Below are positions 1 through 6,987 of a stretch of 17,133 nt of DNA, piece by piece. A program made the translations under genes and the position numbers. This DNA comes from Cyanobacteria bacterium UBA11153 (GTDB lineage: Bacteria > Cyanobacteriota > Cyanobacteriia > Cyanobacteriales > Coleofasciculaceae). The stretch covers positions 5,441 to 22,573 of the forward strand of contig DOIX01000140.1 in assembly GCA_003511885.1 (NCBI GenBank), written 5' to 3'. How positions within the stretch are numbered: the stretch's first letter is position 1; each line of letters begins with the position of its first letter. The notes beneath the pieces were generated by a model. That model saw only the letters and a program-made list of their open reading frames with translations. It made no database searches and was not told where the DNA came from.

Positions 1-293
1 GCTGTAAAGCTCTTGTTTACTGGCTTTCAGCTTCGGCTCTTTCGTCGAACTCAGGTCTGTACATAAGGGAAATTGTACTCTTTATCCTTGATGCGCAATC
101 TCTAGAACACCGATTCAGTAATCCAGGGTATAACGAAAAATAGTCATTCTCTCACCGATCTGCCAACGGAAAATCAGGCTCTTGATTATTACTGAATCGG
201 CGCTCTAGTACCCAGTCTCTAGTCCCCTGTCCCTCCTTTGGTACAATTGAGCTAAGATTGACTAAGTAGATTAGATTCGTTCAAGGAAGTTTC
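1..293. other. upstream region, no supported gene
   Basis: No gene could be supported here. A plus-strand frame is open from about position 3 to 143 but has no credible start or recognisable product, so a truncated upstream gene end cannot be excluded. The stretch contains an inverted repeat (102-121 against 189-208, annotated separately). It ends with an AAGGAAG Shine-Dalgarno-like sequence at 283-289 that serves the GTG-started gene at 294. Confidence 0.4.
102..208. repeat. 107-bp inverted-repeat element, MITE-like
   Basis: Arms at 102-121 and 189-208 are reverse complements over 20 bp with two mismatches; the shared core is CCGATTCAGTAA. Both outer ends carry the tetranucleotide CTAG, which could be a 4-bp target duplication or simply part of the arms. 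The interior (about 67 bp) has no ORF. This fits a small non-autonomous element or a long hairpin. The transposon reading is an inference. Confidence 0.4.
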
Positions 294-1145
294 GTGTCTG
301 GTAAACGCAATCCCTGGATCAATGTTATTTTAGTGCTAGCCGTCCTGGCATTTGTCGGTTTCTCAATGATTCCCCTGTTGGGAACTGCCTTTAAGCAACA
401 GCAGCCGTCTACTGTGGCGACACCAACTCCCACATCCACAATCTCTGGAGAAAAACGGACAGAAATAGAAGCTCAAGTCAAAGGCTATGAGTCGGTGCTG
501 AAGCGAGAGCCGCAAAATCCAACGGCTTTGCGGGGAGTTGTCGAAGGAAAACTGCAACTAGGAGATATTAAAGGAGCAATTGTGCCCCTGGAGGAGTTTG
601 CTAAACTAAATCCCAATCAAACCGATTATACAGTTTTGCTAGCTCAGTTAAAACAGCGAACGGGCGATCCTGAAGGAGCAGCTCTAGCGTATCGGGAAAT
701 ATTAACGACAAAACCAGGAGACTTAAATGCTCTCCAAGGATATGCTGAGTTACAAATTGCGCAAAAACGTCCCGAAGCTGCGATCGCGCTCATCCAAGAT
801 ACCCTAAAAACAGCCAACCAGCTTAACGATGTCCAAGCGGGAACTGTGGATGTCCCCTCAGTACAGTTATTATTAGGTCTAGTTTACGCTAGCCAACAGC
901 GCTACACGGAAGCTCTAGTTATTTATGATGAAGCAATTAGAGTCAACAAACAAGATTTTAGACCAGTATTAGCTAAGGCCATGATTCTGAAACAACAAGG
1001 TAAAACTGCCGAAGCACAATCTCTATTTACAACCGCTGTTTCCTTAGCACCAGCCCAATATAAGGATCAAGTCAAACGTCAGGCTACCGAGTCTGCACAA
1101 CCATCAGCAACACCAACACCGCCTCCACCCAATCAGACACCTTAA
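294..1145 (+). CDS. membrane-anchored TPR-repeat protein
   Basis: The 283-aa product has a short basic N-terminus (MSGKRN), one hydrophobic segment at about residues 9-30 and no signal-peptidase motif, so it is probably a signal-anchored protein. Residues about 55-245 form TPR-like helical pairs, for example 'LKREPQNPTALRGVVEGKLQLGD' in pieces, a repeat containing YREILTTKPGDLNALQGYAE, and YDEAIRVNKQDFRPVLAKA. The C-terminal tail is Pro/Thr-rich (PTPPPP). TPR domains are protein-interaction scaffolds; no enzymatic role can be assigned. The GTG start is supported by AAGGAAG at 283-289, four bases upstream. The partner is unknown and neighbours give no pathway clue. The gene stands alone, with 254 bp to the next likely start. 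Confidence 0.82.
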   Translation: MSGKRNPWINVILVLAVLAFVGFSMIPLLGTAFKQQQPSTVATPTPTSTISGEKRTEIEAQVKGYESVLKREPQNPTALRGVVEGKLQLGDIKGAIVPLEEFAKLNPNQTDYTVLLAQLKQRTGDPEGAALAYREILTTKPGDLNALQGYAELQIAQKRPEAAIALIQDTLKTANQLNDVQAGTVDVPSVQLLLGLVYASQQRYTEALVIYDEAIRVNKQDFRPVLAKAMILKQQGKTAEAQSLFTTAVSLAPAQYKDQVKRQATESAQPSATPTPPPPNQTP

Positions 1146-1173
1146 TTAAGGACTTAATCTAGTTATTCTATCG

Positions 1174-1192
1174 CAGTGGACAGTTGACAGTT
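1174..1192. repeat. short heptamer repeat remnant
   Basis: About 2.5 units of a seven-base repeat (CAGTGGA, CAGTTGA, CAGTTAT). Its reverse complement matches the CAACTGT/CCACTGT units of the large array at 4192-4268, so the same repeat family occurs here in opposite orientation. Confidence 0.6.
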
Positions 1193-1399
1193 ATTTGATG
1201 TAAATCAAACCGTTTACTCAGGAAGGCTTGTCGGCTCTATTCATGACGTTATTGAGGTATTAACCGATGTGGCGGTTGCTATAAATACAACTTCAGATTA
1301 CCACAAATGGTTCAGAACTTAAGCCAATGAAGTCAGATTAATTCTGCGCTCAAATATCCCTCTTAATTGCCTTGGCAAACCCCAAAAGGACTCAGTACC

Positions 1400-1873
1400 A
1401 TGATCGGAAAACCAGCAGGAATATTACAGAAACCAGGACAAGGATTATCCTATTGGTTACTCGGAGACTTGTACACCTATAAAATAGTAGGTCAAGACAC
1501 AAATCAAGCTTATGCTTTATGTGAGATTATCATGAAACCCCAAAGCGAAGTTCCACCTCACATCCACAGTCATGAAGCTGAAGCATTCTACATTCAAGAG
1601 GGAGAAATGGAGTTTCAGCTTGGAGAAAAAATTATCGTCGCTACACCTGGCACGTTTCTACATTCTCCACAAGGTGAACTTCATCGATTTAAAAATATTG
1701 GCTCAAAACCAGCAAAATTTCTCTCCTGGGTTACTCCGGCTGGGTTCGAGAATTTTATCAGAGAGGCAGGCGTACCTGCTAGTGAAATTGAGGATAAAAT
1801 ACCAGAAGTAACTTCAGAAGATATCGAAAAAGTGATGGCAACTGCATCTAAATATGGAATTAAAATTATATAA
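1400..1873 (+). CDS. single-domain cupin protein (Cupin_2 type)
   Basis: This 157-aa protein is a single cupin barrel. Motif 1 is seen as H54-x-H56-x4-E61 followed by G68 (PPHIHSHEAEAFYIQEGEMEF in pieces). Motif 2 is complete as G84-x5-P90-x-G92-x2-H95-x3-N99. H54, H56, E61 and H95 are the expected ligands for a divalent metal. Family members include dioxygenases, isomerases and sensor or storage proteins, so the reaction cannot be named. The frame is open upstream to a TTG at 1367, but ATG 1400 is preferred because AAAAGGA at 1384-1390 lies nine bases before it. There is no signal peptide, so it is probably cytoplasmic. It appears monocistronic. Confidence 0.85.
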   Translation: MIGKPAGILQKPGQGLSYWLLGDLYTYKIVGQDTNQAYALCEIIMKPQSEVPPHIHSHEAEAFYIQEGEMEFQLGEKIIVATPGTFLHSPQGELHRFKNIGSKPAKFLSWVTPAGFENFIREAGVPASEIEDKIPEVTSEDIEKVMATASKYGIKII

Positions 1874-2109
1874 CCGTATCGAAACCATTTCCAGGAATAA
1901 TATCATATTCGCTTGATTAACCATAGTTAAGAATGACGCTAGTGATATGGAGATACTCTGACGTAGAGAGTTTTAATTATGGTTGATTTACCGGACATCA
2001 AAGAATAGATGGGAAAGATACAAGACAAATGATACTCAATCGCAATATAATTTAAGCTTGTTTACATCCCGCTTTCTCTCAAAACTACACTATATTTTTG
2101 CACCAAACC

Positions 2110-3516
2110 ATGACAGCATTAACTTCTGGGATGGCATCCCTAATTTCTCCTTTACCCTTATTAGCAACAGTCGAAGCCGAAAATGCACCTATTATTCTCA
2201 GTGGGGTTTTACTGAGTTTAGTGGTAATCTATCTTGCTAGTAAACTAGGGGCAGAAGTAGCTAGGAATTTCGATTTTCCACCTGTGTTAGGTGAACTAGT
2301 GGCGGGTGTAATTGTGGGAGTATCAGCCTTACACCTAATTGTCTTTCCCGAAGGTGGATTATCTGCCTCAGATTCAGTCTTGATGACTGTGCTGCAATGG
2401 ATTAATAATCTTACTCCAGAAGCAGTTACCAATGTATTTGAAGCCCAAAGTGAAGTTGTTTCAGTTTTAGCTGAATTGGGCGTAATTATTCTTCTCTTTG
2501 AAATTGGGCTAGAATCTGACCTGAGACAATTAAAAGAAGTGGGAATTCAAGCTACAGTTGTCGCCTGTGTGGGAGTGGCAGTGCCTTTTGCAGTTGGTAC
2601 TGGTGGTTTAATGATTTTATTCCATACTCCAGCAATTCCGGCAATTTTTGCAGGTGCCGCCTTAACAGCAACTAGCATTGGGATTACCTCTAAAGTATTG
2701 TCTGAATTGGGACAACTTAAATCCAAAGAAGGTCAAATTATTGTCGGGGCGGCAGTTATTGATGATGTCTTGGGTATTATTGTCCTAGCTGTTGTCGCCA
2801 GTTTAGCTAAAACTGGTGAGATTGATGTTACCAATGTCATCTATTTAATTGTTAGTGCCACTGTATTTTTAATCGGTTCGATTTTGTTAGGTGGCATTTT
2901 CAACAAAACCTTCACGGCAATTGTCCAAAACTTGAAAACTCGTGGCAATATTGTCATCCCAGCTTTTATTTTTGCCTTCTTTATGGCATTTCTCGGTAAC
3001 GCCATTCATCTCGAAGCAATTTTGGGTGCATTTGCCGCTGGCTTAGTTTTAGATGACAGCGATACTCGTAATGAGTTAGATGAATTGGTTAAGCCTATTG
3101 CCGATTTATTAGTACCCATCTTTTTTGTTACCGTAGGTGCTAGGGCTGATTTAGGAGTACTCAATCCAGCCGTACCGGATAATCGGGCAGGACTTTTGAT
3201 TGCTGTATTTTTGATTGTCGTGGCAATTTTCGGCAAAATAGTGACAGGTTGGGCTGTATTTGGTACGCCCGGAATTAATCGCATCGCTATTGGTGTGGGG
3301 ATGATTCCACGAGGTGAAGTGGGATTAGTTTTTGCGGGAATTGGCTCTGCTAGTGGTGTACTTGATAAGCCTTTGGAGGTATCAATTATTATCATGGTAA
3401 TTCTCACCACATTTTTAGCACCGCCATTTCTGCGAGTTGCTTTTGGTAAACCTCTCCAACCACCTACTACAGGAGAAACTGCTCCTGAGTCATCGACTTT
3501 ATCAGGTGAATCTTAG
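2110..3516 (+). CDS. nhaS3: CPA2-family cation/proton antiporter, NhaS3-like
   Basis: The 468-aa polytopic membrane protein has about 12-13 hydrophobic helices. It shows the CPA2 signatures: 'FPPVLGELVAGVIVGVSAL' near the N-terminus, the transport-site double aspartate D218-D219 in VIDDVLGI, 'FFVTVGARADL' and 'MIPRGEVGLVF' (R401, E403). The protein ends soon after the last helix, with no TrkA-N/RCK domain, which suits the cyanobacterial NhaS3 group better than Kef-type channels. The Synechocystis NhaS3 protein exchanges Na+ (or K+) for H+ and is reported in thylakoid membranes. Substrate and location here are inferred from that similarity. ATG 2110 is chosen; an in-frame TTG at 2098 and ATG 2131 are alternatives, and no strong Shine-Dalgarno decides between them. 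A 24-bp palindrome follows the stop. Confidence 0.88.
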   Translation: MTALTSGMASLISPLPLLATVEAENAPIILSGVLLSLVVIYLASKLGAEVARNFDFPPVLGELVAGVIVGVSALHLIVFPEGGLSASDSVLMTVLQWINNLTPEAVTNVFEAQSEVVSVLAELGVIILLFEIGLESDLRQLKEVGIQATVVACVGVAVPFAVGTGGLMILFHTPAIPAIFAGAALTATSIGITSKVLSELGQLKSKEGQIIVGAAVIDDVLGIIVLAVVASLAKTGEIDVTNVIYLIVSATVFLIGSILLGGIFNKTFTAIVQNLKTRGNIVIPAFIFAFFMAFLGNAIHLEAILGAFAAGLVLDDSDTRNELDELVKPIADLLVPIFFVTVGARADLGVLNPAVPDNRAGLLIAVFLIVVAIFGKIVTGWAVFGTPGINRIAIGVGMIPRGEVGLVFAGIGSASGVLDKPLEVSIIIMVILTTFLAPPFLRVAFGKPLQPPTTGETAPESSTLSGES

Positions 3517-3517
3517 C

Positions 3518-3554
3518 AGCAAGAGAAAGAGAATTAATTCTCTTTCTGATTGCT
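3518..3554 (+). terminator. palindrome after antiporter gene, probable terminator
   Basis: A perfect 24-bp palindrome (3524-3547, centre AATT|AATT) lies within eight bases of the antiporter stop codon. A five-base extension on each side (AGCAA at 3518-3522 with TTGCT at 3550-3554) continues the stem past a small asymmetric bulge. There is no strong T-tract, so a classic rho-independent terminator is not certain. It could instead stabilise the mRNA 3' end. Confidence 0.45.
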
Positions 3555-3735
3555 TTAATGGACATCTTCAAAAATTAGCTTTTTATCTGGATATGGTAAG
3601 GGTTTGAGATTGTTTGAAAGGAGATGTCTACTCAAACTGATAATTTTCACCATTGTCAGTAAGCTGGAAAACCTACCTTGGACTCAAGTCCAAGGCTATC
3701 GCGGTTCTCCGTTGTATGGGATAGAATTTTTTTTA

Positions 3736-3775
3736 ACGCAAAGGTACGCAAAGGTAGGCGCAAAGGTACGCCAAG
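3736..3775. repeat. ACGCAAAGGT tandem repeat
   Basis: Two perfect adjacent copies of ACGCAAAGGT (3736-3745, 3746-3755) are followed by a GCGCAAAGGT copy at 3758-3767 and a decayed ACGCCAAG end. Short repeats of this kind are common between cyanobacterial genes. Confidence 0.6.
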
Positions 3776-3983
3776 ATGGAAGTGAATTTTTAGTTGTGTT
3801 TCACCGATATGAGAAGAGCGATAAAATTATGAGCTAGTCATCCCAGATAGTTTTCCCCTTCTCCTCAATCCCTCTCCCCAAAAGTAATTAATATAACTTA
3901 ACAAAAGAAAATAATCAGCATAGAATAATTAATATAATTTAACCAAAAAATGTTCTTAATATAACGTAATAAAGTCTGTAATG

Positions 3984-4058
3984 GCTGAAAGCCTCTTAAA
4001 TGCGTCAATTTTTATTGAAATTAATTTTCAATACTTGACGAGATTGCGTCGTTTCAGC
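3984..4058 (+). promoter_or_regulatory. nested hairpin upstream of weak ORF
   Basis: Three nested complementary pairs share one centre: GCTGAAA 3984-3990 with TTTCAGC 4052-4058, CGTCAA 4003-4008 with TTGACG 4035-4040, and ATTGAAA 4014-4020 with TTTTCAAT 4025-4032. The pairs are separated by unpaired internal loops. It lies about 20 bases before a strong GGAGG (4081-4085). It could be a small RNA, a leader structure or an insertion relic; the sequence does not decide. Confidence 0.35.
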
Positions 4059-4089
4059 TATTATTGGCGAATAATCCAAAGGAGGGCTA

Positions 4090-4353
4090 ATGACCTTTTA
4101 TAAGTTTTATACGCTAGTCCGCTCTACTTTAATATTTTCCACATCAATATTTTCCACATCAATATTTTCTCATCTCTATGATAGCCCTCATCAACTGTCA
4201 ACTGTCAACTGTCAACTGTCAACTGTCCACTGTCCACTGTCAATTGTCAACTGTCAACTGTCCACTGCTGTGCGATCTGATCTTCGCGATCGCCTGATTG
4301 TGCCAATCCCCAAACCACTCTCAAAACGCATTCATTCTTGTACTTCCAGATAA
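4090..4353 (+). CDS. doubtful small ORF built from tandem repeats
   Basis: This 87-codon frame starts with ATG four bases after GGAGG (4081-4085), one of the clearest Shine-Dalgarno sequences in the window. However, most of the frame is translated repeat: STSIF units from a 15-bp repeat and QLSTVNC-like units from eleven heptamers. The heptamer is seven bases long, so three units restore the frame, which keeps the array open by chance. The first 15 codons (MTFYKFYTLVRSTLI) do not derive from repeat. It may be the 5' remnant of a gene invaded by repeats, a small expressed peptide, or noise. No known family was recognised. Confidence 0.2.
   Translation: MTFYKFYTLVRSTLIFSTSIFSTSIFSHLYDSPHQLSTVNCQLSTVHCPLSIVNCQLSTAVRSDLRDRLIVPIPKPLSKRIHSCTSR
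4131..4169. repeat. 15-bp tandem repeat, 2.6 copies
   Basis: Two exact copies of AATATTTTCCACATC (4131-4145, 4146-4160) and a partial third copy (4161-4169). The period is a multiple of three, so it keeps the frame of the weak ORF around it. Confidence 0.7.
4192..4268. repeat. heptanucleotide tandem array, 11 units
   Basis: Eleven consecutive 7-bp units: mostly CAACTGT, with CCACTGT variants at 4227, 4234 and 4262 and one CAATTGT at 4241. It resembles the short tandemly repeated repetitive (STRR) heptamers described in cyanobacteria. There is no spacer structure, so it is not a CRISPR array. A HIP1 octamer follows shortly after. Confidence 0.85.
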
Positions 4354-4373
4354 GCCCAAAAAAAGGCAAGCCC

Positions 4374-5090
4374 TTAGCGACTCTTACTTTGTAACTTCCT
4401 CATCTCAAGGGAAACATCTGTAGCAATTTGTAAAGCTTCATTGAACAAATGTCCATACTCGCTAGCGCGATTCTGTATTTGGAGCGTTTGTAAAGTTCTC
4501 AAATTACTGGTTAATAGCTCTGGGTTAGTGACTAAGAAACTTTTATTTTCGCGGAGAATGCGCTCGGCTTGGAGGGCGCTGACCAAATCTTGTTTAATCA
4601 GAGTCATAGCAGCAATAATATGTTCGCGATGCCCAAGGCCAGCGAAGCTATCGGGCCTGATGATATTCTGCTCTTCCTCACTTAAAGTAACTAACTGGGT
4701 TCGAGTAGCTTGAAGTCGATCGTGAATATCGATAGCTTTAATAGTAGCATTGTATCGATCCACCTCATCCAACAAATAACCCAAAGACTTGCGGCTACCG
4801 CGTTGCCACCATAACCAGCGATAAGCTGCGATCGCAATTGGTACGGCGATAAGGCTAAAAATTGTTGCCCCAAGAGACGTACCCAGCAAAGGCAGAATTA
4901 CAAAGACATGAAGCAAGCCCACGATCATTGGCGTTAGCGCCAAAATCAGTAATAACTCTTGAAATAAAAAAACCCATCGAGTTTGAGGATTTGTCAGAAT
5001 ACTTGGTCGAAAAACTTCACTAACATCGACACCACTAAGGTGTCTGATTTCTCCTGATGAAATTTCTAACTCCTGTAATTCTGGTGTCAT
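4374..5090 (-). CDS. two-TM membrane protein of unknown function
   Basis: The 238-aa product was not assigned to a named family. It has an acidic N-terminal stretch (MTPELQELEISSGEIRHL) and two closely spaced hydrophobic helices at about residues 42-64 and 70-92 joined by a short loop. A mainly helical, charged C-terminal domain (about 100-238) is rich in Gln and Glu and contains motifs such as SFAGLGHREHIIAAMTLIKQ and REN-K. The hairpin topology puts N- and C-termini on the same side, probably the cytoplasm. It lies downstream of the flippase gene on the same strand with a 256-bp gap, so co-transcription is possible but not shown. No clear Shine-Dalgarno precedes the ATG. Confidence 0.72.
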   Translation of the reverse strand: MTPELQELEISSGEIRHLSGVDVSEVFRPSILTNPQTRWVFLFQELLLILALTPMIVGLLHVFVILPLLGTSLGATIFSLIAVPIAIAAYRWLWWQRGSRKSLGYLLDEVDRYNATIKAIDIHDRLQATRTQLVTLSEEEQNIIRPDSFAGLGHREHIIAAMTLIKQDLVSALQAERILRENKSFLVTNPELLTSNLRTLQTLQIQNRASEYGHLFNEALQIATDVSLEMRKLQSKSR

Positions 5091-5175
5091 GGGGAGTGGA
5101 GAGTAGATAGTTTTTTCCTATTCTTTTAGCAATTAGTGGTACTTAGACAGTTTATGGTTACAAAATCTGCTGAAA

Positions 5176-5192
5176 CCCTTACTGGATAAGGG
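5176..5192 (-). terminator. small hairpin downstream of flippase gene
   Basis: CCCTTA (5176-5181) pairs with TAAGGG (5187-5192) around a five-base loop, about 155 bp after the flippase stop in the direction of transcription. On the minus strand it is followed by TTTC only. It is a weak terminator candidate. Confidence 0.2.
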
Positions 5193-5322
5193 AAATACGT
5201 CAACGATCTAAAAATGCCTAAAACCCGAGTTTATACTAGATCTAGGCTGCTTTGACCTAAAAATATTGCCCTGCATAGGTTTAAAGCCATTTTTACCTCT
5301 ATTTTTGTTTAAGTCCCATTAG

Positions 5323-5357
5323 CCAATAACCATTAACCAATAACCATCAACCATCGG
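5323..5357. repeat. heptamer repeat overlapping flippase stop codon
   Basis: Five adjacent units: CCAATAA, CCATTAA, CCAATAA, CCATCAA, CCATCGG. The flippase stop (minus strand, 5347-5349) and its last few codons lie inside the fourth and fifth units. The same CCAATAA unit recurs at 13760-13787. Confidence 0.75.
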
Positions 5358-6693
5358 CACTCTTAGCAGAGAAAAGACTGTAGAAGATGGAAGGATTAAC
5401 TCGAACATGTTTGACAACCAAGAGAGAAAGCCACACATTCCACAAAACCAAGGTACAGGTAGTGCTGATAGCTGCGCCGACAATGCCAAACATGGGAATT
5501 GCGATCGCATTGCCCACTATATTAAGTAAAGCACAGGAAGCAAAGACAGGGAGAGACTTATTTTGATTCCCTGTCATTACCATTAAAGGGGCAACGGAAC
5601 CGCAAAAGCAATCCACCAACCGTCCTAACACTAGCACTTTTAATGACCAAGCTGCTCCGATAAAGCCTGGGCCAAAAATCCGCAAAATTGGCTGAGTAAA
5701 ACTTAACAATATTAGGGCGATAACAACAGAAGGCCAGAATATCCACAAACTTACCTTAGATACTACCTTTTGTAAGTCTTCCATATTTTTTTGAGCATAG
5801 AGAGTAGCCAAGGTAGGTGCTACCACCATATTTAACATTTCTAAAATGCAGGTAACCCAGAGAGCCGTTTTGACAGCAGCATTATAAACCCCTGTTGCCT
5901 CTGGTCCGATGAAAGAACCAACCATGATAATATCGGTTTGGTCTAAGATGATAAAAAATGCCCGCTGGACTAAGAGAATTAGGGATAAACTGAGCCACTG
6001 ACGGTAGGCATAACGGGGGGCAGCAGATTCAACTTTTTCTTTAACTTTTTGTCCGATAAAGAATAACTGAAATAGGACAATTACCAATAACATTAAAGTC
6101 GCTACACCAATCATCGATGAACTCTTGAGGGAGTGGTGAGTTTCCAGGAAGACAAATCCACCACAAATAACCAAAACAGGCCACATGATTTGATAGGGCA
6201 AATAGGCTAAGGTAATGTCATCCATTGCCCTGGAAGTTTCCAACTGTAATTGTTGTAATGCCTGTAGGGATATCAAGCCAAGTCCCGTGAGGAGAGGTAC
6301 GGCATAGAGGAAATTGCGATCGCGATTCAGTAATAGTACAATCCCGGCAGCTATTAATGATACTAGTAAACTTGATAAGAGAGTCAGTAGCCAACTTCCG
6401 CGAATTATCCCGCGTAAATGTCCCCAGTCTTGGACTACTCGGTATTGGGAAATAGATCGCAAAACGGCGCGAGGCAAACCTAATCCGGCGGGAATTGCTA
6501 GGAATAATGACCAGGCAATAACATATTCGTATATACCGTATTCTCCTCTTCCCATCCATCGGGCGAGGACTACCTGAAGGAGGTAGGTAAGAAATAATCC
6601 ACCAATTTGGATAATTAAGGCTACTCCAGCATCTTTTGCTAGGGCTTCTAAGGTGGTATTTTTTTGGGTTTGAGAAAATGAGGATTGGGTCAT
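5347..6693 (-). CDS. polysaccharide flippase (Wzx/MVF superfamily)
   Basis: The 448-aa protein is almost wholly hydrophobic, with about 12 or more predicted helices, which is the normal length for Wzx-type O-antigen/exopolysaccharide flippases. Family-typical segments are 'QIGGLFLTYLLQVVLARWMGRGEYGIYEYV' (in pieces) near the N-terminus and GPEATGVYNAAVKTALWV in the middle, where the 'G..G.Y..A' pattern matches this superfamily. It would move undecaprenyl-linked oligosaccharide units across the inner membrane for exopolysaccharide or capsule assembly. No polymerase or glycosyltransferase gene is intact in the window, so the polymer is unknown. The last three residues (ADG) and the stop are encoded by a heptamer repeat, so the natural C-terminus may have been altered. 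ATG at 6691-6693 has no strong Shine-Dalgarno. Confidence 0.85.
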   Translation of the reverse strand: MTQSSFSQTQKNTTLEALAKDAGVALIIQIGGLFLTYLLQVVLARWMGRGEYGIYEYVIAWSLFLAIPAGLGLPRAVLRSISQYRVVQDWGHLRGIIRGSWLLTLLSSLLVSLIAAGIVLLLNRDRNFLYAVPLLTGLGLISLQALQQLQLETSRAMDDITLAYLPYQIMWPVLVICGGFVFLETHHSLKSSSMIGVATLMLLVIVLFQLFFIGQKVKEKVESAAPRYAYRQWLSLSLILLVQRAFFIILDQTDIIMVGSFIGPEATGVYNAAVKTALWVTCILEMLNMVVAPTLATLYAQKNMEDLQKVVSKVSLWIFWPSVVIALILLSFTQPILRIFGPGFIGAAWSLKVLVLGRLVDCFCGSVAPLMVMTGNQNKSLPVFASCALLNIVGNAIAIPMFGIVGAAISTTCTLVLWNVWLSLLVVKHVRVNPSIFYSLFSAKSADG

Positions 6694-6833
6694 GAATTAA
6701 TATTAAGAGTTATGGTGTGGACATTTATGTTTCTGATTCTTATGTCAGGGGATTCTAGATGGAGCTTGGCAGAATTTTTCGATCGGTGAAAAATGCTTGG
6801 TCATCGTTTTCTCTCCCTCTCTCCCTGCTTATA

Positions 6834-6959
6834 TCATGTCCGGTAGCATCGCTCTTGTCTAAACTTGTTCGCAGTCAGGAACAAGCCTGCTTGATTCTTG
6901 TCGCTTTTGTGGTACTAAGCGTGCCTACTACTTCCCAAGAAGGATATAACCGGACATGA
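6834..6959. mobile_element. 126-bp MITE-like element with TA duplication
   Basis: Perfect terminal inverted repeats TCATGTCCGGT (6834-6844) and ACCGGACATGA (6949-6959) are flanked on both sides by TA (6832-6833, 6960-6961). This is the target duplication expected of IS630/Tc1-mariner-type transposition. The interior has a 7-bp hairpin (CTTGTTC 6864-6870 with GAACAAG 6879-6885) and no transposase, so it would be non-autonomous. Because TA is itself palindromic, a longer plain inverted repeat is the alternative description. Confidence 0.6.
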
Positions 6960-6987
6960 TATCATTTTTGACTGCTAGTAATTTTTA

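Larger units (their letters stand above)
3517..4373. other. 857-bp repeat-rich intergenic region
   Basis: This stretch holds several sequence patterns but no confident gene. In order: the palindrome after the antiporter stop; tandem ACGCAAAGGT units (3736-3775); three AT-rich direct motifs beginning TTAATATAA at 3888, 3929 and 3956; a nested hairpin (3984-4058); a strong GGAGG at 4081-4085 before a weak 87-codon ORF; 15-bp tandem repeats (4131-4169); and eleven heptamers (4192-4268). An open frame at 3604-3837 has no convincing start site or protein features and runs through the ACGCAAAGGT repeat, so it was not called. Confidence 0.6.

Noticed and set aside
1..143. Open plus-strand frame possibly ending an upstream gene
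   Set aside because: No recognisable protein sequence, and the competing frames are equally unconvincing; left as undetermined.
1200..1217. GTAAA-N8-TTTAC dyad as a possible NtcA site upstream of the cupin
   Set aside because: NtcA sites are GTA-N8-TAC; here GTA and TAC are separated by 12 bases, and no -10 box lies at the expected distance.
1983..2240. 85-codon plus-strand frame before and over the antiporter start
   Set aside because: It overlaps the well-supported antiporter in another frame and shows no domain or start signal.
3006..3410. 134-codon minus-strand frame
   Set aside because: It lies fully within the antiporter gene on the opposite strand; its Pro/Thr/Ala-rich composition is a shadow of hydrophobic coding on the other strand.
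3604..3837. 77-codon plus-strand frame
   Set aside because: Non-ATG start, no Shine-Dalgarno, no recognisable domain, and it runs through the ACGCAAAGGT tandem repeat.
4192..4268. Possible CRISPR array
   Set aside because: The units are contiguous heptamers with no spacers and no cas genes nearby.
6759..6959. 66-codon plus-strand frame
   Set aside because: Most of it is the MITE-like element, including both terminal repeats; not a plausible gene.
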